Counted from the stretch's first letter, positions 33,672-41,830 are shown. The stretch is DNA of 46,529 nucleotides from Methanobacteriota archaeon (GCA_020725925.1 DYTN01000012.1:1-46529); one strand, 5' to 3'. The notes: a model not told the origin generated them from the sequence alone. Made by a program: numbers and translations.

Positions 33672-34238
33672 CCTCTCCCTGAGAACGCGCTCGACCTCTT
33701 GGAACGGTCTCTCCCCGTCCTCGCTGTTGTCGATGGTCACCCATTCGTGAGACACCAGCTTCTTGGCGATTCTCCTCACCGACTCAAGCCTCTCCTGTGT
33801 CTCGAACATCTCCGGCATGTGGCCGCGATCTGCGATCCTGCGGGCCGCGACCTCAGGCTCGATGTCTATGAAGAGGGCGAGGTGGGGGAACGGCAGCAGG
33901 TTCCTGAAGAGCCTGTATCCGATCGGGGCCAGACTCTCGGGCAGGTATGCCGTGCCGAGGAGGTACCGGACGAAGATCGTTGTCCCCGAACCGCGGGACG
34001 CGTACCTCCTGACGGACATCAGCACATCGGCAGCAAAGAACAGGGTCGCGAACAGCCTCGCCGCGCCACCGGACCTCTCGAGTGAGCGCTTGGACATCCT
34101 GCCGAAGGTCCCGCGGGAGGGATGGGAGACGAGCATGACCCTCTCCCCCGACTGCTCGAGAAGTCCACGGATCCTTTGCGCGTGCGTGTCCTTGCCGCAT
34201 CCGTCCAGGCCGTCGACGACGATCAGCCTCAGCCTCAT
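33660..34238 (-). CDS. tmk: thymidylate kinase (dTMP kinase)-like
   Basis: P-loop kinase of 192 residues. The Walker A segment is DGLDGCGKDTHAQ near residue 9, with Asp in place of the usual Ser/Thr after GK, as in some archaeal and eukaryotic relatives. The arginine-bearing FVRYLLGTAYLP and the LFIDIEPEVAARRIADRG lid/base region fit the family. Start ATG 34238 overlaps the stop of the upstream membrane gene (ATGA), so the two are translationally coupled. The frame continues upstream to 34775, but that part overlaps the other gene and lacks homology. Confidence 0.8.
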   Translation of the reverse strand: MRLRLIVVDGLDGCGKDTHAQRIRGLLEQSGERVMLVSHPSRGTFGRMSKRSLERSGGAARLFATLFFAADVLMSVRRYASRGSGTTIFVRYLLGTAYLPESLAPIGYRLFRNLLPFPHLALFIDIEPEVAARRIADRGHMPEMFETQERLESVRRIAKKLVSHEWVTIDNSEDGERPFQEVERVLRERSIL

Positions 34239-34921
34239 ACCCCCAGGGAATGAAGCAGCCCGCCCACGAACAGCGGGATCACAAGGTTGTCGATTGCTCC
34301 GGGCGTGATCGCCTCGAGAACGGAGACGAGCCCGGAAACAGAGATCGCGAACAGGGGAAGCATCGTGGGGGGCGTGCTTCCGGAGTAGCCCAAGAGATCG
34401 AAGTAGAACCACGCGAGCACGAGCACGCTGACCAGGGTGGCCGCGAACACAGCCAGGCTTCCCTCCAGGGTCCTGTGCGGCATGTACTCGCGCCTTCCGC
34501 ATCTCTTCCCCACGAGACTGCCCATGCCGTCCCCGAAGGACATGGCGGCAATGGCTATCGACGCTGCGAACAGGTCGTCGAAGAGGAAGTAGGCCAGCAC
34601 GGTCCATGAGACTGCGTAGAGCACGAGGCCGTACGGATGCCCTTCCGCGGACCTCGCTCCGAGCGGGCTCCCGCGGAGGAACTCGACCGGGGAGCGCGGA
34701 GTGGCCAGCAGCAGGAGCGGCACGAATGGCAGCGCGGCCAGGCCAGTCATCACGGCCCTCGATTCGAAGCTCCACCAGAAGAACACGATGCCACCGACGA
34801 GTATGTGGACGAGCTTCCTTGTGTTCGTCACCCTATTCTTCAGGAGCCACGAGGCCGCCACGACGAGCAGGACGTATCCGTACACCCCCGCGAGTCCCAG
34901 AAGGTCGCCTTCGGATGGCAT
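34235..34921 (-). CDS. dolichol kinase / phytol kinase-family membrane protein
   Basis: Polytopic membrane protein (228 residues, about seven hydrophobic segments) of the SEC59/phytol-kinase/CDP-type family. Diagnostic parts are NTRKLVHILVGGIVFF and SFGDGMGSLVGKRCGRREY followed by RTLEGSLAVF. Family members use CTP to phosphorylate polyprenols or related lipids (established knowledge); an archaeal polyprenol or isoprenoid role is inferred and fits the mevalonate genes nearby. A TATA-like AGTATATGCC lies at 34951-34960. Confidence 0.85.
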   Translation of the reverse strand: MPSEGDLLGLAGVYGYVLLVVAASWLLKNRVTNTRKLVHILVGGIVFFWWSFESRAVMTGLAALPFVPLLLLATPRSPVEFLRGSPLGARSAEGHPYGLVLYAVSWTVLAYFLFDDLFAASIAIAAMSFGDGMGSLVGKRCGRREYMPHRTLEGSLAVFAATLVSVLVLAWFYFDLLGYSGSTPPTMLPLFAISVSGLVSVLEAITPGAIDNLVIPLFVGGLLHSLGV

Positions 34922-34993
34922 AGCCTCGATGTTCGATTATCTCTGATACGGGCATATACTTTTCCGATGCCGCGGGCGCACACCTGAAGGAGC

Positions 34994-36289
34994 TCACTTC
35001 TTCTTCCGCTTCAGCTCCTCGACGACCTCTTGAGCCCTGTCCATTCGTATCTTCCTCTCCGCGACGATGATCCTGCAGACCTCGTCAACCAGCTCTGGAG
35101 GGCATCCTACGCTCGCCACGATGTTCCTCGCGTGCAAGGTCATGTGGCCCTTCTGTATGCCCTCTGTCGCCAGCGCTCGAAGGGCGGCGAAGTTCTGGGC
35201 CAGTCCGACCGCCGCGACGATCTCCCCGAGCTCTTGGGCGGTCTTCACCCCGAGCAGCTTGATGCACGCCTTGGCCACGGGATGAACCTTGGTGGCACCG
35301 CCCACGAGCCCCACCGCCATGGGGAGCTCGATGGTGCCCACGAGGTCGCCCTCAGGGGTCTTCTCGAAGGTCGTGAGCGGCTTGTAGGCGCCCGAGCGCG
35401 CCGCGTATGCGGGGGCTCCCGCCTCTATGGCCCTCGTGTCGTTCCCGGTCGCCAGGATGACGGCGTCGACGCCGTTCATGATCCCCTTGTTGTGGGTCGC
35501 GCACCTGAATGGGTCCGCCTCCGCGAACATATACGCCTCGATGACGCCGTCGACCACCTCCTCTCCCCCGACGGCATCCTTGGCCCACACGGCCCGCGCC
35601 CTGGCCAGCCTGTGCGTGGCCAAGTTCGAGAGTATCCTCAGGCGGACCTTCCCGCCGGCCATGCTCTCCACGAGTGGTGCGACGGCCTCGGCCATCGTGT
35701 TCACCGCGTTTGCGCCCATCGCGTCCCTGACATCCACGAGGAGATGGACGACGACATTCGGCCCCTTCTGAGTGTGGATGACCCGCACCTCCAGGTCCCT
35801 CGCCCCGCCCCCGAGCTTGATCAGCATCGGATCTTGCTTGTTCGCCAGCTCCAGGATCTCGTGCTTCCTCTCGAGTATCATGTGCTTCGCCCTGCTCGGA
35901 TCCTTGATGCCTGTCAGCTGCACCTGGCCTATCATGACAGGCGCCGTGCTGCTCGTCCAGAACCCGCCTCTCTCCCTGGCCATCCTCGCAGCGTTCGAGG
36001 CCGCCGCGACCACGGACGGCTCCTCGATGGCCATGGGTATCAGGAAGTCCCTGTCGTTGACCAGGAAATTGACCGCTATGCCGAGCGGGAGCGGGAACGA
36101 TCCGACCGCGTTCTCGATCATCTTGTCCGGCACGGAGGGGTCGAGGCCCCCGAAGCCCGCGAGTGCCATCGCCTCGTCGTCAGTCAGGTCCCCGAACTCC
36201 TTGACGATCCTGAGCCTCTCTGACATGCCGAGCTTGTAGAACCCCTCGATCCTCGAACTCCGGGTCATCCGATTCACCAGACCTGGCAT
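34994..36289 (-). CDS. hmgA: HMG-CoA reductase, class II
   Basis: Makes mevalonate from HMG-CoA, the committed step for archaeal isoprenoid lipids. The 431 residues open with SSRIEGFYKL as in class II (bacterial-type) enzymes. Catalytic residues visible: Glu in AIEEPSVVAAAS (89-90), Lys in ATHNKGIMNG, Asp-rich DVRDAMGANAVN cofactor region, and His in GHMTLHARN. Class II rather than class I reductase is the form found in Thermoplasma-like and Archaeoglobus-like archaea (established knowledge). ATG 36289 or ATG 36268 may be the start. Divergent from mevalonate kinase. Confidence 0.95.
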   Translation of the reverse strand: MPGLVNRMTRSSRIEGFYKLGMSERLRIVKEFGDLTDDEAMALAGFGGLDPSVPDKMIENAVGSFPLPLGIAVNFLVNDRDFLIPMAIEEPSVVAAASNAARMARERGGFWTSSTAPVMIGQVQLTGIKDPSRAKHMILERKHEILELANKQDPMLIKLGGGARDLEVRVIHTQKGPNVVVHLLVDVRDAMGANAVNTMAEAVAPLVESMAGGKVRLRILSNLATHRLARARAVWAKDAVGGEEVVDGVIEAYMFAEADPFRCATHNKGIMNGVDAVILATGNDTRAIEAGAPAYAARSGAYKPLTTFEKTPEGDLVGTIELPMAVGLVGGATKVHPVAKACIKLLGVKTAQELGEIVAAVGLAQNFAALRALATEGIQKGHMTLHARNIVASVGCPPELVDEVCRIIVAERKIRMDRAQEVVEELKRKKK

Positions 36290-36379
36290 GGCAAACCCCG
36301 TCGCTCAATCATAATCCTTTTGGAGGAGGGAGCGAAAGGGCTTCGTCATGCGCCGGAGCCGGCCCGAGCCAGCAGGGAA

Positions 36380-36391
36380 AAGGATATATCG
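36380..36391 (+). promoter_or_regulatory. TATA box of the mevalonate kinase gene
   Basis: AAGGATATATCG lies 25-35 bases before ATG 36415, with GGAGG between it and the start. Confidence 0.55.
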
Positions 36392-36414
36392 TGATTCATA
36401 TGTGGAGGTCTCCG

Positions 36415-37347
36415 ATGACCAGATGCTCATCCCCTGGTAAGATGATACTCTTCGGCGAGCACGCCGTGGTCTTCGGCAAGCCCGCGCTCGCCCTCGCCAT
36501 CGACCTGCGCATCTCGTCGGCGGTCACTCCTTCCAGCCAGTACTCCGTCAACGGCCATCCGATGAGGAAGCAACATCATGCCTACATCTCCGCGTCCCTC
36601 GACGAGGCATGGGGGGGCCCACCGATCAACATAGACACAAGCTCAGACATACCGTCAGGGTCGGGGCTCGGCTCCTCCGCAGCTGTCACCGTCTCATGCG
36701 TGGCTGCGATGCTGGCGGCCAAGGGGAGGAGTCTCGACCCTGAGGCGGTTGCCATGCGCTCTTTCGCCGTCGAGCACAAGGTGCAGGGGAGGGCGAGCCC
36801 GACGGACACATCGACCTCCACGCACGGGTACGGGGTCCTCGTCTCCCCTGAGAGGAGGGAGAACTTCCTGTGGCGGATCGAGCTGGGTGAGAGAGCGTGG
36901 AACATGCATCACTGTGATGTGCCGCCGCTGCAGTTCGTCGTCGGGTACACAGGCATCCACGCGACGACCGGCCCATTGGTCACCAAGGTGAAGAAGCTCG
37001 CGGACACGAGGGAGGACGCAAGAAAGGCCATCGACAGGATAGGGGAGATAGTCCTCGAGGGTGTCGGGGCGACGAAGGCCAGGGACAAGAGGAGGCTCGG
37101 GGCCCTCATGACCGAGAACCACGGGCTGCTGAACTCCCTGGGTGTAGGGCATCCGGCGCTCGATGCCCTCGTCGCGGCGTGCAAGGAGAGCTCGTACGGC
37201 GCGAAGCTCACGGGCGCGGGCGGGGGAGGCAGCATGATCGCCCTGACGGACGACGTCGAGGCGACCACGAAGGCGATCAGGGAGGCTGGTGGCGAGCCCA
37301 TCGTGGTCAGGGTCGGGTGTGAAGGTGTCAGGATCGAATCGAGATGA
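36415..37347 (+). CDS. mvk: mevalonate kinase
   Basis: GHMP-family kinase (about 310 residues) phosphorylating mevalonate. Motifs: SPGKMILFGEHAVVFGKPALA at the N-terminus, the ATP loop SDIPSGSGLGSSAAVTVS, and GAKLTGAGGGGSMIAL near the C-terminus. The start ATG 36415 (MTRCSSPGKM) is chosen because GGAGG is six bases upstream; an upstream in-frame GTG at 36391 overlaps the TATA box. Divergent from HMG-CoA reductase, so the two mevalonate steps share an intergenic promoter region. Followed by the DUF2116-like gene. Confidence 0.95.
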   Translation: MTRCSSPGKMILFGEHAVVFGKPALALAIDLRISSAVTPSSQYSVNGHPMRKQHHAYISASLDEAWGGPPINIDTSSDIPSGSGLGSSAAVTVSCVAAMLAAKGRSLDPEAVAMRSFAVEHKVQGRASPTDTSTSTHGYGVLVSPERRENFLWRIELGERAWNMHHCDVPPLQFVVGYTGIHATTGPLVTKVKKLADTREDARKAIDRIGEIVLEGVGATKARDKRRLGALMTENHGLLNSLGVGHPALDALVAACKESSYGAKLTGAGGGGSMIALTDDVEATTKAIREAGGEPIVVRVGCEGVRIESR

Positions 37348-37400
37348 GCTGTTCTGGGAAGTTCTTTGTCCCAGCAGATGCCTGACGGAGCGGTGAGCCC

Positions 37401-37601
37401 TTGGTAGAGCGCATCGCGCAGCACAGGCACTGTCAGAACTGTGACAAGGCGATACCATACAAGGACAGGTACTGCGACGACAAGTGCGAGGATGAGTACA
37501 AGACCAAGATGCAGACGAAGAAGAGGCAGCTGATGTTCTTCTATGCTCTAATGGCCATGGTGTTCATACTGGCCATGTCCCTCGTATTCCTGGGCGGATG
37601 A
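37401..37601 (+). CDS. DUF2116-like small zinc-finger membrane protein
   Basis: A 66-residue protein with two Cys pairs (HCQNCDKAI and YCDDKCEDEY) forming a probable zinc site, a basic linker, and one C-terminal membrane helix (MFFYALMAMVFILAMSLVFL). This layout matches the archaeal DUF2116 family. The start is TTG 37401, with GGTGAG eight bases upstream; no ATG is available before the zinc finger. The stop overlaps the next ATG (ATGA), so it is co-translated with the PPAT fusion. Confidence 0.8.
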   Translation: MVERIAQHRHCQNCDKAIPYKDRYCDDKCEDEYKTKMQTKKRQLMFFYALMAMVFILAMSLVFLGG

Positions 37602-38620
37602 GCATGAAGGTGGGTCTCGGAGGCACCTTCAACCTGTTGCACAAGGGGCACGAGCTGCTCTTCGAGACGGCGTTCTCCGTTGGCGACTCGGTGGAGGTGG
37701 GGCTCACATCTGACGAGTTCGCGAAGAGCATCAAGAGCGTGCCCGTCGCGCCCTACTTCCAGAGGAAGGCCAACCTGGCCAAGTTCCTCGAGAGATACGG
37801 AAAGCCGTTCAACATAGTCATGATCTCGGACGAGAAGGGGACGGCCACAACCTCGGAGACCCTCGACGCGCTGGTCGTGTCCCCGGAGACGAGGGATGAG
37901 GCGGACAGGATCAACGAGCAGAGGCGAAGGAACGGCCTGAGGCCCCTCAAGGTGTTCTGCATAAAGGAGGTCCGGGCGGACGATGCCCGGGCGATAAGCG
38001 CCTCCCGCGTCCTGAAGGGAGAGATAGACAGGGACGGGAGGCTACTCCGTCCCCTGAGAATCGCGGTCGGCTCCTCGAACAAGGTCAAGGTCGATGCTGT
38101 CAGGAACGTGTTCACGCAGGCCTTCGGACTGGTCGAGGTCGTAAGTGTTGAGCTCTCCAGTTCCACGGAGAAGCAGCCCATGGAGGAGCGCACGATCAAA
38201 GGGGCCATCAGGCGCGCCCAGGAGGCCCTCGAGACTGGAAAGGCTGACTACGGCGTGGGGATCGAGGCCGGACTGTTCCACAACAAGGTCCTGGGCAAGC
38301 ACCTGGACATACAGTACTGCGCGATCGTGGACTCGTCTGGGAAGATGACCGTCGGGCACGGCCCCGGGTTCGAGTACCCCCCCGATGTCATCAGGTCAGT
38401 GCTGGATGGTGGGACGGTGGGCGACACGATGAGCGACATCACGGGCATCGAGAAGATCGGTCACAGGCAGGGTTCCATAGGCTATCTCTCGGATGGCCTG
38501 ATCGACAGGACCTCGCTGACGGAGATCGCCGTTCTGATGGCGCTGATTCCCAGAATCAGGAAGGAGCTGTACGAGCAGCAAGGTCAGGCGTACTCTTCCT
38601 CAGCGACCGCCTCGAGGTAG
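37598..38620 (+). CDS. fusion: phosphopantetheine adenylyltransferase + inosine/xanthosine triphosphatase
   Basis: Two complete domains in 340 residues. Residues 1-148 are an archaeal-type CoaD (GTFNLLHKGHELL with the HxGH motif at 15-18; ISASRVLKGEI near 132-142 as the C-terminal ISS-like loop), which adenylates 4'-phosphopantetheine in CoA synthesis. Residues 150-325 are a YjjX/DUF84 non-canonical NTP phosphatase (AVGSSNKVKVDAV, SSTEKQPMEERTIKGAIRRAQ, GIEAGLF), which removes inosine and xanthosine triphosphates. Both domains look intact. The start overlaps the preceding stop. The end overlaps the convergent Cys-rich gene by 37 bases. Confidence 0.92.
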   Translation: MSMKVGLGGTFNLLHKGHELLFETAFSVGDSVEVGLTSDEFAKSIKSVPVAPYFQRKANLAKFLERYGKPFNIVMISDEKGTATTSETLDALVVSPETRDEADRINEQRRRNGLRPLKVFCIKEVRADDARAISASRVLKGEIDRDGRLLRPLRIAVGSSNKVKVDAVRNVFTQAFGLVEVVSVELSSSTEKQPMEERTIKGAIRRAQEALETGKADYGVGIEAGLFHNKVLGKHLDIQYCAIVDSSGKMTVGHGPGFEYPPDVIRSVLDGGTVGDTMSDITGIEKIGHRQGSIGYLSDGLIDRTSLTEIAVLMALIPRIRKELYEQQGQAYSSSATASR

Positions 38621-38811
38621 TCCGCGAGGGTCTCGCAGCTGTCCTTGCCGACGCACCCGAACCGGCCGTACTTCTTGCAGTAGTCGCCTGAGAGCTCGTG
38701 GTGCTCGCAGTCCTGCGCCTCCTTGAAATAGGAGCACTGCCTCTTGATGCAGGCATAGCCGGAGTACTTGCCGGTGCACAGGCTGTCCTTGGTGAGGTAT
38801 GGGCACTTCAT
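38584..38811 (-). CDS. eight-cysteine small protein A, unknown
   Basis: A 75-residue protein with cysteines at 3, 12, 21, 26, 35, 45, 53 and 59 and an acidic C-terminus. No family recognised. The spacing mirrors the upstream neighbour (C-x8-C, C-x8/9-C, C-x4/5-C, then C-x9-C-x7-C-x5-C) and both share an xxYCxKYxRFxCxGxxxC segment, so the two arose by duplication. Its ATG is four bases after the neighbour's stop with a GGAGGAG upstream. Metal or iron-sulphur binding is inferred only. Its 3' end overlaps the convergent PPAT-fusion gene by 37 bases. Confidence 0.7.
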   Translation of the reverse strand: MKCPYLTKDSLCTGKYSGYACIKRQCSYFKEAQDCEHHELSGDYCKKYGRFGCVGKDSCETLADYLEAVAEEEYA

Positions 38812-38815
38812 GTGC

Positions 38816-39115
38816 TCACTCCTCCTCCGGCTTCATCCTGAGCAGCCTCTCCTGGTGAATCACCAAGTGCTTGTTGTACGACTCCGGGGTCACGCAATGC
38901 TCCCGGCCCGGGCAGAAGAACCGCCTGTACTTCTCGCAGTACAGCCCGAGCCACTTCTCGTGCCCGCACTCCGCCGCGTTGGCCTGGGGCTTCCTGAGGA
39001 CCATCACGTTCATGCCTGAGAACTCGCACTTGTCCTGGCCTATGCACTGCAGGCTGTCCACGTGCTTGTTGGCGCAGGCTCCGCTGAGATAGCTATACCT
39101 GCACATGTATCCCAT
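38816..39115 (-). CDS. eight-cysteine small protein B, unknown (paralogue of A)
   Basis: About 99 residues from ATG 39115 (MGYMCRYSYLSG); the open frame continues to GTG 39136 but the ATG has a better leader (TATA near 39156-39168, about 45 bases upstream). Eight cysteines at 5, 14, 24, 30, 50, 60, 68 and 74, spaced as in protein A except for a 10-residue insertion between the fourth and fifth. The LGLYCEKYRRFFCPGREHC segment pairs with SGDYCKKYGRFGCVGKDSC of A. No signal peptide, so cytoplasmic. The octaheme cytochrome gene lies upstream on the same strand, but a separate TATA box suggests its own transcript. Confidence 0.7.
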   Translation of the reverse strand: MGYMCRYSYLSGACANKHVDSLQCIGQDKCEFSGMNVMVLRKPQANAAECGHEKWLGLYCEKYRRFFCPGREHCVTPESYNKHLVIHQERLLRMKPEEE

Positions 39116-39153
39116 CCCGTGCTCACTCGAGCACACTTAGATGCGCGTGCGCG

Positions 39154-39168
39154 CGTATAAATATTGGC
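39154..39168 (-). promoter_or_regulatory. TATA box of the Cys-rich gene pair
   Basis: Minus-strand CCAATATTTATACGC is about 40-50 bases before ATG 39115 and downstream of the cytochrome stop, supporting separate transcription of the two small genes. Confidence 0.5.
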
Positions 39169-39198
39169 GAAACGTCGCTTTTCCCCGTCTAGGACGGA

Positions 39199-40554
39199 TC
39201 AACCCTCTCGCTCGCCCTTGCCGCGCCTGCCCATCGCGCTCCACGCGAGTGCCGCTGCTGAGAGGAGTATCGCGATCAGCGCAATGGTGACCACGAGCAT
39301 GTCGACGCCTTCGTCCTCCTCGGGCTCGACATCGATCGCATCGATCGCCCTGAGCTGTCTGTCCTCCGCCTTGATCAGATCGAGGTCGTGGTTGACTTCG
39401 GCCCAGCCGTACCAGTGCGTGTAGTCAGGGCTGAGGTGGTATGCCCCCTTCCAGGTCGTGACCGCGTGGTACTTGTACATCTTGAAGAAGAGCGTCTCGA
39501 TCCCGCTGGTGTTGGAGTACAGCTGCTGCCCCATGAGCGTCAGGTTGAAGCCCGTCACCGGGTTTGCAGCACGGTCCTCGGGCATCGGGTCAAGGAGCCC
39601 GTCGTCATACAACGCTATCAGGATGTCCCTGGCCTCGCCGACGAGCCTGTCGGTCTCGTTCTTGACCGCGTCCGCGGTCATGAGCTTCTCCTGCGCGAAC
39701 GAGGTCGAGTGGCACTCGCCGCACACGGAGACCATCTCCGCCCGGTTCTGCACGAATGTGTCCGCTGAGATGTTGCCGATCGGATAGTATTGCGGGCTCC
39801 CGGCAATCACAGCGCCGTTCGACACGCCGCCGATCGTCATCCCGTACCCGACATCGTGCGTGCCCTCAGGCATGTGACAGGTCACGCACACCGGTGCGGT
39901 GAAGGTGTCCGTGTCGCTCCAGTTCCACGAGTCGCCCTCCAACGAGTACATCACGCCATGCTTCGACGACAGGTAGGCCTCGATCTGCGGGTGGTCCGGG
40001 CCCATGTGGCACGTGCCGCAGCTCTCTGGCTTCCTCGCCTCCTCCTTGTCGAAGGAGTGCCTCGTGTGACACGAGTCGCACTTCCCCCTGCTGCCGTCCC
40101 AGTAGACGTAGCCTACGTTGTGGCACTGCTCGCACATCGCGCTCCGGGTCTCCTCGGGCAGGTCGATGTACCTCGCGGTCGCAGTCATCTTGGTCCAGCC
40201 CAGAGCGTGCTTGCTGGAATTGAACTCGGTCACCTGCTGGTAGTGGCACGGGGCGCAATCCCCCGCGCTCGGCCTGGTGGTTATCGTGAAGCCGTTGTAG
40301 GAGACTGCATCCTCGTCAGTCGCCTCCGCATGATGGCAGTTCGTGCACCGGACACCTGCTCTCCCCATGGCGCTGTCGTTGAAGTCCTGGACGATGAACG
40401 GTGTGGCGCTCCTGTGGCACGCCCTGCATGCGGCATCGTCGGGCACCTGGAGGGCCGAGGCGTCTCTGGAATCGTCATCGGAGGTTCACATGAGAAGCAG
40501 AACTGCCGCCGCCAGCAGGCCCGCAAGAGCGCACAGCTTCCAGACTGAAACCAT
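39199..40554 (-). CDS. octaheme cytochrome c, hydroxylamine-oxidoreductase-like, interrupted by an in-frame TGA
   Basis: The uninterrupted frame 40446-39199 encodes 415 residues with eight CxxCH haem sites (CRACH, CTNCH, CAPCH, CEQCH, CDSCH, CGTCH, CVTCH, CGECH), a YHLSPDYTHWYGWAE segment like that of hydroxylamine oxidoreductase-family octahemes, and one C-terminal membrane helix followed by a basic tail. These enzymes oxidise hydroxylamine or hydrazine, or reduce nitrite/hydroxylamine, outside the cell membrane (established knowledge); direction here is unknown. Such a protein needs export. Upstream in the same frame, ATG 40554 with GGAG five bases before it gives a signal-peptide-like segment (VSVWKLCALAGLLAAAVLLLM), but a TGA at 40486-40488 separates it from the haem part. 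No cytochrome maturation genes are in the window. Confidence 0.85.
40486..40488 (-). other. in-frame TGA between signal peptide and haem domain
   Basis: Minus-strand codons read ctc atg TGA acc tcc gat. Upstream is a complete hydrophobic signal segment with a Shine-Dalgarno; downstream is the haem protein. The next start (GTG 40446) would produce a protein without an export signal. The TGA is followed by ACCTC, the same bases that follow the TGA in the D-aminoacylase frame. Confidence 0.8.
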
Positions 40555-40600
40555 TGTCTCCTACGCCCCGCCCCCTGAGCGACGCTACCCAAAACCCCCA

Positions 40601-40616
40601 CGAGAGTATAAAATAC
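40601..40616. promoter_or_regulatory. TATA element between cytochrome and EamA genes
   Basis: AGAGTATAAAATACCT stands out in the divergent intergenic region. It is about 50 bases before the cytochrome ATG on one strand and about 75 before the EamA GTG on the other and could serve either. Confidence 0.5.
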
Positions 40617-40688
40617 CTGAGCAGACTCCGCCACGGCGGCTCCAGCAAAGCTTTACGAACGTACAAGGGATTCCAATGTGGGGAACCA

Positions 40689-41597
40689 GTGGACACGAAG
40701 ACGAAGTACATAGGCGTCGTCCTGCTGTCCGCGCTCATAGTGGCGTGCGAGGCTGTCGCCATCGAGGGGGCGCTGAACATAGCGGACCTCGACCTCTTCC
40801 TCGTGTCCGCCCTTCCGCCAATCGTCGGAGGGCTGATCCTCATGAGCTTCTATCCGAGGGGGACGGTCGAATTCGCGACTGGGCTCGGAAGGCGCGGCTG
40901 GCCCTTCATGCTCGCCATGTGCGTCTTCGTGTCCGCGGGCGTCATCCTGTGGTTCGACTCCGTCGGCAGGATAGGTGCGAGCAAGGAGGCGATCCTCGGG
41001 GGCGGCTCGACGGAGGTGCTATTCGTCGTCGTCGTCTCCGCAGTGTTCCTCTCCGAACGCCTGACCAGGCTCGAGGCCGTGGGGAGCGTCCTGATAATCG
41101 TCGGTGTGTTTCTGGTCCTCGTGAACCCTGACGTCATGGAGCTGACAATCGGGTTCGGCGAGGTCGAGGCCATCCTGAGCTCCCTGTGCCTGGGCATCTC
41201 GGTCGTCATGACGACCGCCCTGCTCAAGGACCACGCTCTGACGCCCCTCTCCGGATGGGAACTGCTTCTCGGCGGGGGAATGGTTTTGGTCTTCGGCCTT
41301 GCGGCCGGGGACATCGTCTGGCCGGACAGCCAGGGCTGGCTCCTGCTCTTGGTCCTCGGGGCCTTCCCCGCCTTCGGCCTCTTGACATACAATGCTGGTC
41401 TGCCCAAGATCGGCGCTTCGCTCACATCCGTGCTGTTTGCGTTCACCGGCATCATGACCGTCGGCGTCCAGCTGGTCATCCTGTGGTTCTTCCCCGACGC
41501 GAGCATAATGCTCCCGCAGAGCGTGGCCTTGGCCGTCCTGGGGGGCGCGGTTGCCTTTGCCGGCGTCTACATGCTCAACAGAAGACCAGGCCGCTAG
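40689..41597 (+). CDS. EamA/DMT-family transporter
   Basis: About 302 residues with roughly ten hydrophobic helices in two EamA-like halves; the first includes TEVLFVVVVSAVFLSERLTRLEAVGSVLIIVGVFLVL and the second TSVLFAFTGIMTVGVQLVILWFF plus the terminal AFAGVYMLNRR. Such proteins export metabolites, amino acids or drugs; substrate is not predictable. The GTG at 40689 is chosen, with GGGG about seven bases upstream; the open frame upstream to 40554 is antisense to the cytochrome leader and lacks hydrophobic character. Divergent from the cytochrome gene. Confidence 0.88.
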   Translation: MDTKTKYIGVVLLSALIVACEAVAIEGALNIADLDLFLVSALPPIVGGLILMSFYPRGTVEFATGLGRRGWPFMLAMCVFVSAGVILWFDSVGRIGASKEAILGGGSTEVLFVVVVSAVFLSERLTRLEAVGSVLIIVGVFLVLVNPDVMELTIGFGEVEAILSSLCLGISVVMTTALLKDHALTPLSGWELLLGGGMVLVFGLAAGDIVWPDSQGWLLLLVLGAFPAFGLLTYNAGLPKIGASLTSVLFAFTGIMTVGVQLVILWFFPDASIMLPQSVALAVLGGAVAFAGVYMLNRRPGR

Positions 41598-41684
41598 GCC
41601 GCCAGGGAGCCGGCATCCGAATGCGCCCAACATATCCGCCATGCCTGTCTGCGAGGGCGGGGGGGGAAGGAATCTGGAATGTGG

Positions 41685-41771
41685 CGCTGAGGGGGAGATT
41701 TGAACTCCCGAGGTGCGGAGCACCACCAACTCTCAAGGCTGGCGCCGTAAACCGGGCTTGGCTACCTCAGC
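41685..41771 (-). tRNA. tRNA-Ser (anticodon UGA)
   Basis: Eighty-seven bases fold as a class II tRNA: acceptor GCTGAGG/CCTCAGC with discriminator G, anticodon stem CCAGC/GTTGG around loop CTTGAGA (anticodon TGA, Ser), long variable arm TGGTGCTCCGCACCTC, and T arm GGGAG-TTCAAAT-CTCCC. CCA is not encoded. The D arm resembles tRNA-Leu of this window, but the discriminator G and anticodon identify Ser. Confidence 0.95.
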
Positions 41772-41830
41772 TTTCAGACAATGAACATCGCGTGCGCTGA
41801 TATCATGATTTCGACAGGACACGCTGGGCA

